A stretch of 64,000 bases of DNA from Periconia sp. R9002 (Eukaryota; Ascomycota; Dothideomycetes; Pleosporales; Periconiaceae): the NCBI GenBank assembly GCA_023627715.1, contig JAMAHW010000082.1, forward strand, positions 62,001-126,000. Reading direction: 5' to 3'. This document shows, one piece after another, positions 59,602-64,000 of this stretch (position 1 is its first letter; every line of letters starts with the position of its first letter). The translations under genes and the position numbers were made by a program. The notes under the pieces are model-generated. The model was not told where the DNA came from. It saw nothing but the letters and a program-made list of their open reading frames with translations, and did no database searches.

Positions 59602-61743
59602 CTAGTACTCCAACGTCACCTTTTGCCCCTTGACCTTGCCAATCACGATCTCAGGCGCATACTTGGGAATGACCTCATCGTCATGGAGCATCTCAAACTC
59701 TTCTGATGCGTCTTTGCCCATGTGGCTGAATAGCGCCTGGGGGCCACCGGGGTGCTCGTCTGTCCAGTTGGTTACGTCCATAACAATACCCTTGACAGCG
59801 ATCCAGAGATCATCCTTCTTGTTGTGCTTCGCGATTTCCTCGAGAGAGAACTCCTTGTCAGGGATTTCAAACTTGGCGGGTTGGTTAGGCTTGGTAACCT
59901 TTCCAGGGTCGCTGGAGTCACCGTCCTTCTTCATTACAGGGCCTGCTGATAGCTGCTTTTGCTGGTCAATAGCAGATGATCCCGATGATGTTGATGAAGA
60001 TGCAGTTTGGCCATTGCCCCATTCCACAGAGATCTTGCCCGGCTGCGCAGGGTCAATGTGTAGAGAGATTTGACCGAGACGAGAGACAGCTGCGCCACCG
60101 GCACCATTGAGGGCCTTCTGGAAGAGGTATTTCGATGCCGAGTCACCTGCTACACGGCCATACACAACGCAACCAAGCAATGAAGAACCACCAAGACGGT
60201 TAGCACCGTGAACACCACCGGCCAACTCGCCACAGACGAAAAGACCATCGAAGGGCTTGCCCTCCGAGTTGAGGCACTGAGCTTGGTCATTGATCTCAAT
60301 ACCACCCATGGTGAAGTGGAGGACAGGCTCCATAAGAGCCACGTGGAAAGTGTCGTTGATGTCGAACGGTAGGTTGTGGAAGTACTTCTTGCCCCAGATA
60401 TCCTTCTTCTCGCCCTTGGCAATGGCATTGTAGCTCTGGAACTCACTCTGGAGCTCACTGTCGCTAACACCAATTTCCTTGGCAAGCTCCTTGCCACTCA
60501 TCTTCTTCATAAGACCACGGCCCGAGTAGTGCCTGGTGTGGAAGTCGAGAATGTTGGAAGCTTTGGAGTTGAGCACGAGACGAATGGGCCACTGACCCTT
60601 TTTCTTCTCTTCCCACATCATGCCCGAAACGTAATCACGGTGACCAAGATCGTCGCAGAAACGCTTACCCTTGCTGTTCAGCAGGATACCACCTTCACCA
60701 CGGAGAGCTATTGCAAATCAGCCAATATCATTGGGTAAATGATGGTGCAACGTACCTTCGGCGGCCAAAAATTTGGTCTTTGCCTTGGGGTCCTTGGGAT
60801 CCACCAAACCGGTAGGGTGCACCTGAACCTTGTCCATGTCAATGCCATTGGCACCGATGCTCATGAGCATCTTGTGTCCATCACCAGTGGCGTGAGCACC
60901 GTTGGTGGTGGAGAGATCGAAGGTGTCAGGCCTGTGCTTCTTCAACAAAGAATCGGATGTGAAGTCAGCAGCGTAACCACCGGTGGCGAGAACGACAGGT
61001 CCGTCTATCGTTGTTTCCTCGCCGTTGAAGGAGTATGTGACGCCAGTGGCAGTGTTGCCCTCGGTGTTGACCTTGAGAACCTTGGCCTTCTTGATCAGCT
61101 GTACCCTGTCGGGCTCGGCCTCGGCTAGCTCCTCGAAGCGTTGCATCAGGGCGTATGTGATGGCCATACCGGGGAATTTGGCATCGTGGCCACGGTGGGT
61201 CCGCGGTTGAGAGTGACCGCTGGAAGGAGCATGTCAGTGAGGCTATTCTCGGAAAGAGGCGGGAAGAAGAGGGAGTATAAAGCGTACCCCAATCGCGAAA
61301 CGAGAGTCAAGTCGAGGTTGAAGACATCCATCAACCATTCAACAGCGGCAGCAGACTTGTAGGTCAGGACCTTGATGAGGTCTGGCCGGGCCTTGTCGCG
61401 TGCGGACTTGAGGGTATCATCGTAAAACTGCTTGACGCTGTCGGCAATTTTGTGGTCGACTTGTGTTCTTGTGAGGGCGCCGTTGATTCCTGAGGTGGCC
61501 TTTGTGGAGTTTCCTCCCATGAAGTCTGCGAATGGTTAGCCCATGAGACCTAGTGGTGAAGGCAGGCAATGGAAAGCGTACTGTTCTTGTCCAGCAGCAC
61601 AACATTACCACCCGAGAGGTAGATGGTGTGAGCCGCACTCAAACCGGACACTGGTGAAGAGGTTAGCCGTGTGAATTGAAAAGTATGGTTTGGTTAAGGT
61701 TGAACTTGCAGCCAGCGCCGACGACAATAACCCGCTGAGACAT
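59602..61743 (-). CDS. OSM1: OSM1-type fumarate reductase fused to cytochrome b5
   Basis: Exons 61710-61743, 61582-61650, 61288-61525, 60756-61219 and 59602-60707 give 636 residues. FAD binding: VIVVGAGLSGLSAA. Substrate and flavin motifs: GGNSTKATSGING, LGGHSQPRTHRG, LATGGYAADF, HPTGLVDPKDP, GEGGILLNSKGKRF and GGIEINDQAQCL, ending with GANRLGGSSLLGCVVYGR. After a Ser/Gly-rich linker comes a cytochrome b5 domain with both haem His motifs (DEHPGG and FEMLHDD, about 550-636). It is a soluble NADH- or FADH2-linked fumarate reductase that re-oxidises flavins, including those made in oxidative protein folding. The b5 fusion is common in filamentous fungi. The first intron has a GC-AG donor. ATG at 61,743 is in context CCACCATG. 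Confidence 0.93.
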
Positions 61744-62962
61744 GGTGGCGGCCGTGGTAGTGAGGGAGGATAAAGGAAAAAGTGAGAGATGGGGAAGGGT
61801 GGGTGGTTTCGGGGTAGCGGGTAAGAAAAAGTGCGGAGACTGGGTCTTTGTATGGGGAGAGTGTAGTGCCTAGGTACTTGGGGCAAGTTGTTAGTGGTCA
61901 CGGTCACTGGTGGTGGAGCGGCGGTTGATGCAGTGCCTCGGCTCAAGCTGCAATGACGCGCTAGACTGCGAACGGTGGGGCCGGCGAATCACAGATGGGG
62001 CATTTGTGTGCACCTCGAGTTGCTTATGAGAGGAAAAGCAACAGCTAGCTTGTTCCTCCCCGTGGAAGGAATTGAAGCACCGGACGTGTTGCATCAATTG
62101 ATGCGACATGTGGAAAGGGAAGCATGTGAAGGTGCCCTTCTCGCTCTCAGTTGTCATGTGCTATGCATGCAGCCCTGGGCGTGCCAGGTCCCGTGGTCAA
62201 GGTCGTCGGGCAGGGCGCCGAGACGAGATGAGATGGGGACGGAATCCGGGGAATAGCTGACATGTGAAGGACCTTGCGACCGGTTGACACAATGTTGCCA
62301 TGACCACCTCATTAAGTAACCATATAGTTACATGACATGTAGACGTCAATGGCACTTCTTCTTGACCGCCATCTCCTTTCCTATTTCTGCTTCGTGCTCG
62401 ACTGATTTCCGCTGCATTTTCCAGCTCCCTGTTGAAGTGATCCTCTTCTCACGCCACTCCGGCCGTCCTCCACAAGCCGCGGCGTTTGCTCCGGTCCCAA
62501 ACGGCGACGACGACGACAACCATCACTGCCATGACCATGAACATTGACTTATCTTTACACAAAAACAAATTCCCTGTTGGTGGAGACTAGTCGTTGGACT
62601 AAACACTTCGCTCCATTCGTGGCCGAGCAAGACCAAAATGGAAACCATGGCGGATACTGCAGGCAAGACAACACAGGATCCGGCAGGATCGGAAAGAAAC
62701 AACTCAAGTCTATACATCATCCAATTCGCTCGTAATCCAATCCACACATCCTTCAGATCGCCACCTGGATTCCGGACCCTGTAGGTGTGCACTAGCTATC
62801 GCTCCTGTTCAGAGATGTCCCAAGATCCACGCACAATACGTTGAATCCGCTGCGGGAGAAACAAACGCCACACATAATTCTCCGCCCTCTTCGAACTTCA
62901 TGCCACCCAGCACAGTACTGCCCTTATATCCTTCCTTCTCGATGAACCTTCAACTTGTTTGG
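61744..62962. other. Intergenic region
   Basis: OSM1-like promoter on the left and the Ctr 3' end on the right. No coding sequence recognised; short open frames show no domains. Confidence 0.55.
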
Positions 62963-63813
62963 CTAGTGGCAAGCGGCCGTCTTCGTGGGCGGTGATTCGC
63001 TAAACAGTAGGTATCCAACAAAGGCTCCTACAGCGACTGCCAGCATGATCCACCCATTGTAGGTCATAAACAGCAACCTGTTGTATCCCATCAGCGTGCG
63101 CCCATTGTGCACCATCCAAGAACGAGTGGCTTACATGATGAAAAAGGAGTAAAACACCTGCACGGCGTATAATACCGCCTTGATAATCTTGGTCTGTTGC
63201 TCAGTGGTTCTCCCCGCTTGTCGCCCTGGCCGAAGTAATGAGCTCGATTCATCTGCGTGTGTGGTGTCGGCGCCGTCTGCATCGACCATTCGCCACTCAG
63301 CATGAGGACTCGCACTTAAAGACTGTAGAGATGAAGGGATGCGTGGGTACAAGTATACGACGGCCATTCATTGTATAATCTTTCCCCCACCGCACCACAT
63401 CAAACCCGGACGTGTGCTACGTGTGTACGGATAGAAGGCCAGGACAGAAATAGTGACTCACTGGAGAGATCATCTCCACCCCTCCGACCCTCAATGAGTC
63501 GTTTCGCATGTGCATCGTACCGTCTAGAGGCCTCTCGCACAGCCTCGTAGCCGGCCGTCATAAGCACTATAGCGAGGAGTGAGAAGATGAGTGATGCCGT
63601 GCTCGTGATATGCCAGCCTTCGAACACAATGCATAGGTCCTTCGTGGACCACGTAAAAAGCATCTACATAGTCTACGTAAGCTACCAGAATGTCAATGAA
63701 AACGAAGAGGGGAGCGAGCGTACGTTCATGTTGCATTTACTCATGCCGGGCATGTCGTGGCCTCCATGGCCGCCGTGATCCATGTGTCCATGGTCCATAT
63801 GAGAGTGATCCAT
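62963..63813 (-). CDS. Ctr-family copper transporter
   Basis: Exons 63724-63813, 63421-63663, 63135-63322 and 62963-63077 give 211 residues. The extracellular N-terminus is Met/His-rich (MDHSHMDHGHMDHGGHGGHD), the copper-collecting part of Ctr proteins. The first helix follows WSTKDLCIVFEGWHI, then SLIFSLLAIVLM. The second helix is VLYAVQVFYSFFIMLLFMTYNGW, with a Met-rich MxxxM-like spacing. The third is LAVAVGAFVGYLLF with the GxxxG-like packing of the family, and the end is the short Cys-His tail AACH. It imports Cu(I) at the plasma membrane or vacuole. The donor of the second intron is uncertain: GTGAGT at 63,461 breaks the frame, so I used GTAGCA at 63,420. Confidence 0.85.
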
Positions 63814-64000
63814 GGTGAAGAACTCAAATGTTTGCAGATTGTAATCGGAAGGTCCGAGGTAGCTTCAATGTTGTTCTTGAGGAATCCCGTTGTCTCACCA
63901 TATGTCGCAGCTCAGGGTCCGAGCGCGTTATCGCGGGGCTCACGTGGTTCACCTGGCGCGCGGTTTGCGGCGGGGAAACGGTACCTACACACCTCTACGA

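Overview
The window is nuclear DNA of a filamentous ascomycete (Pezizomycotina). Genes are closely spaced on both strands, introns are mostly 45-130 nt with GT-AG ends and a CTAAY-like branch site, and start codons often sit in a CACCATGG-type context. The housekeeping set (SNT2, SIN3, class I myosin, TED1/CDC1 family, OSM1, CTR) is typical of that group. The myosin N-terminus and the gene style suggest Dothideomycetes, but that is an inference. I built gene models by joining reading frames at splice sites and checking that the phases agree; exon coordinates are in each entry.

Left flank (1-31 kb): an SNT2-type BAH/PHD chromatin regulator, cut by the window edge; a small RCR-type membrane protein; a conserved fungal protein of unknown function; alanyl-tRNA synthetase with a probable second, mitochondrial start; a DsbA/thioredoxin-fold protein; the SIN3 corepressor; an intracellular GH3 beta-glucosidase with a PA14 domain; and a class I myosin.

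Centre (31.7-56.4 kb): a secondary-metabolite gene cluster. It holds a 14-TM DHA2-type MFS exporter, a 2,493-residue non-reducing polyketide synthase (PKS), an O-methyltransferase, an FAD monooxygenase, a second, 12-TM MFS exporter, a Zn2Cys6 regulator with an AflR-like linker, a divergent short-chain dehydrogenase and a questin-oxidase-like protein. The PKS would make and cyclise an aromatic polyketide. The methyltransferase, monooxygenase, SDR and questin-oxidase-like protein would tailor it, the regulator would control the genes and the two MFS proteins would export the product. The PKS has the order SAT-KS-AT-PT-ACP-ACP-TE and then, after the thioesterase in the same exon, an intact methyltransferase module that looks like those of highly reducing PKSs. 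I know of no such order among well-studied non-reducing PKSs, and it is the most interesting observation here.

Right flank (57-64 kb): a TED1/CDC1-family metallophosphoesterase, an OSM1-type fumarate reductase fused to cytochrome b5, and a Ctr copper transporter. I recognised no tRNA, rRNA, CRISPR array, transposon or virus-derived sequence.
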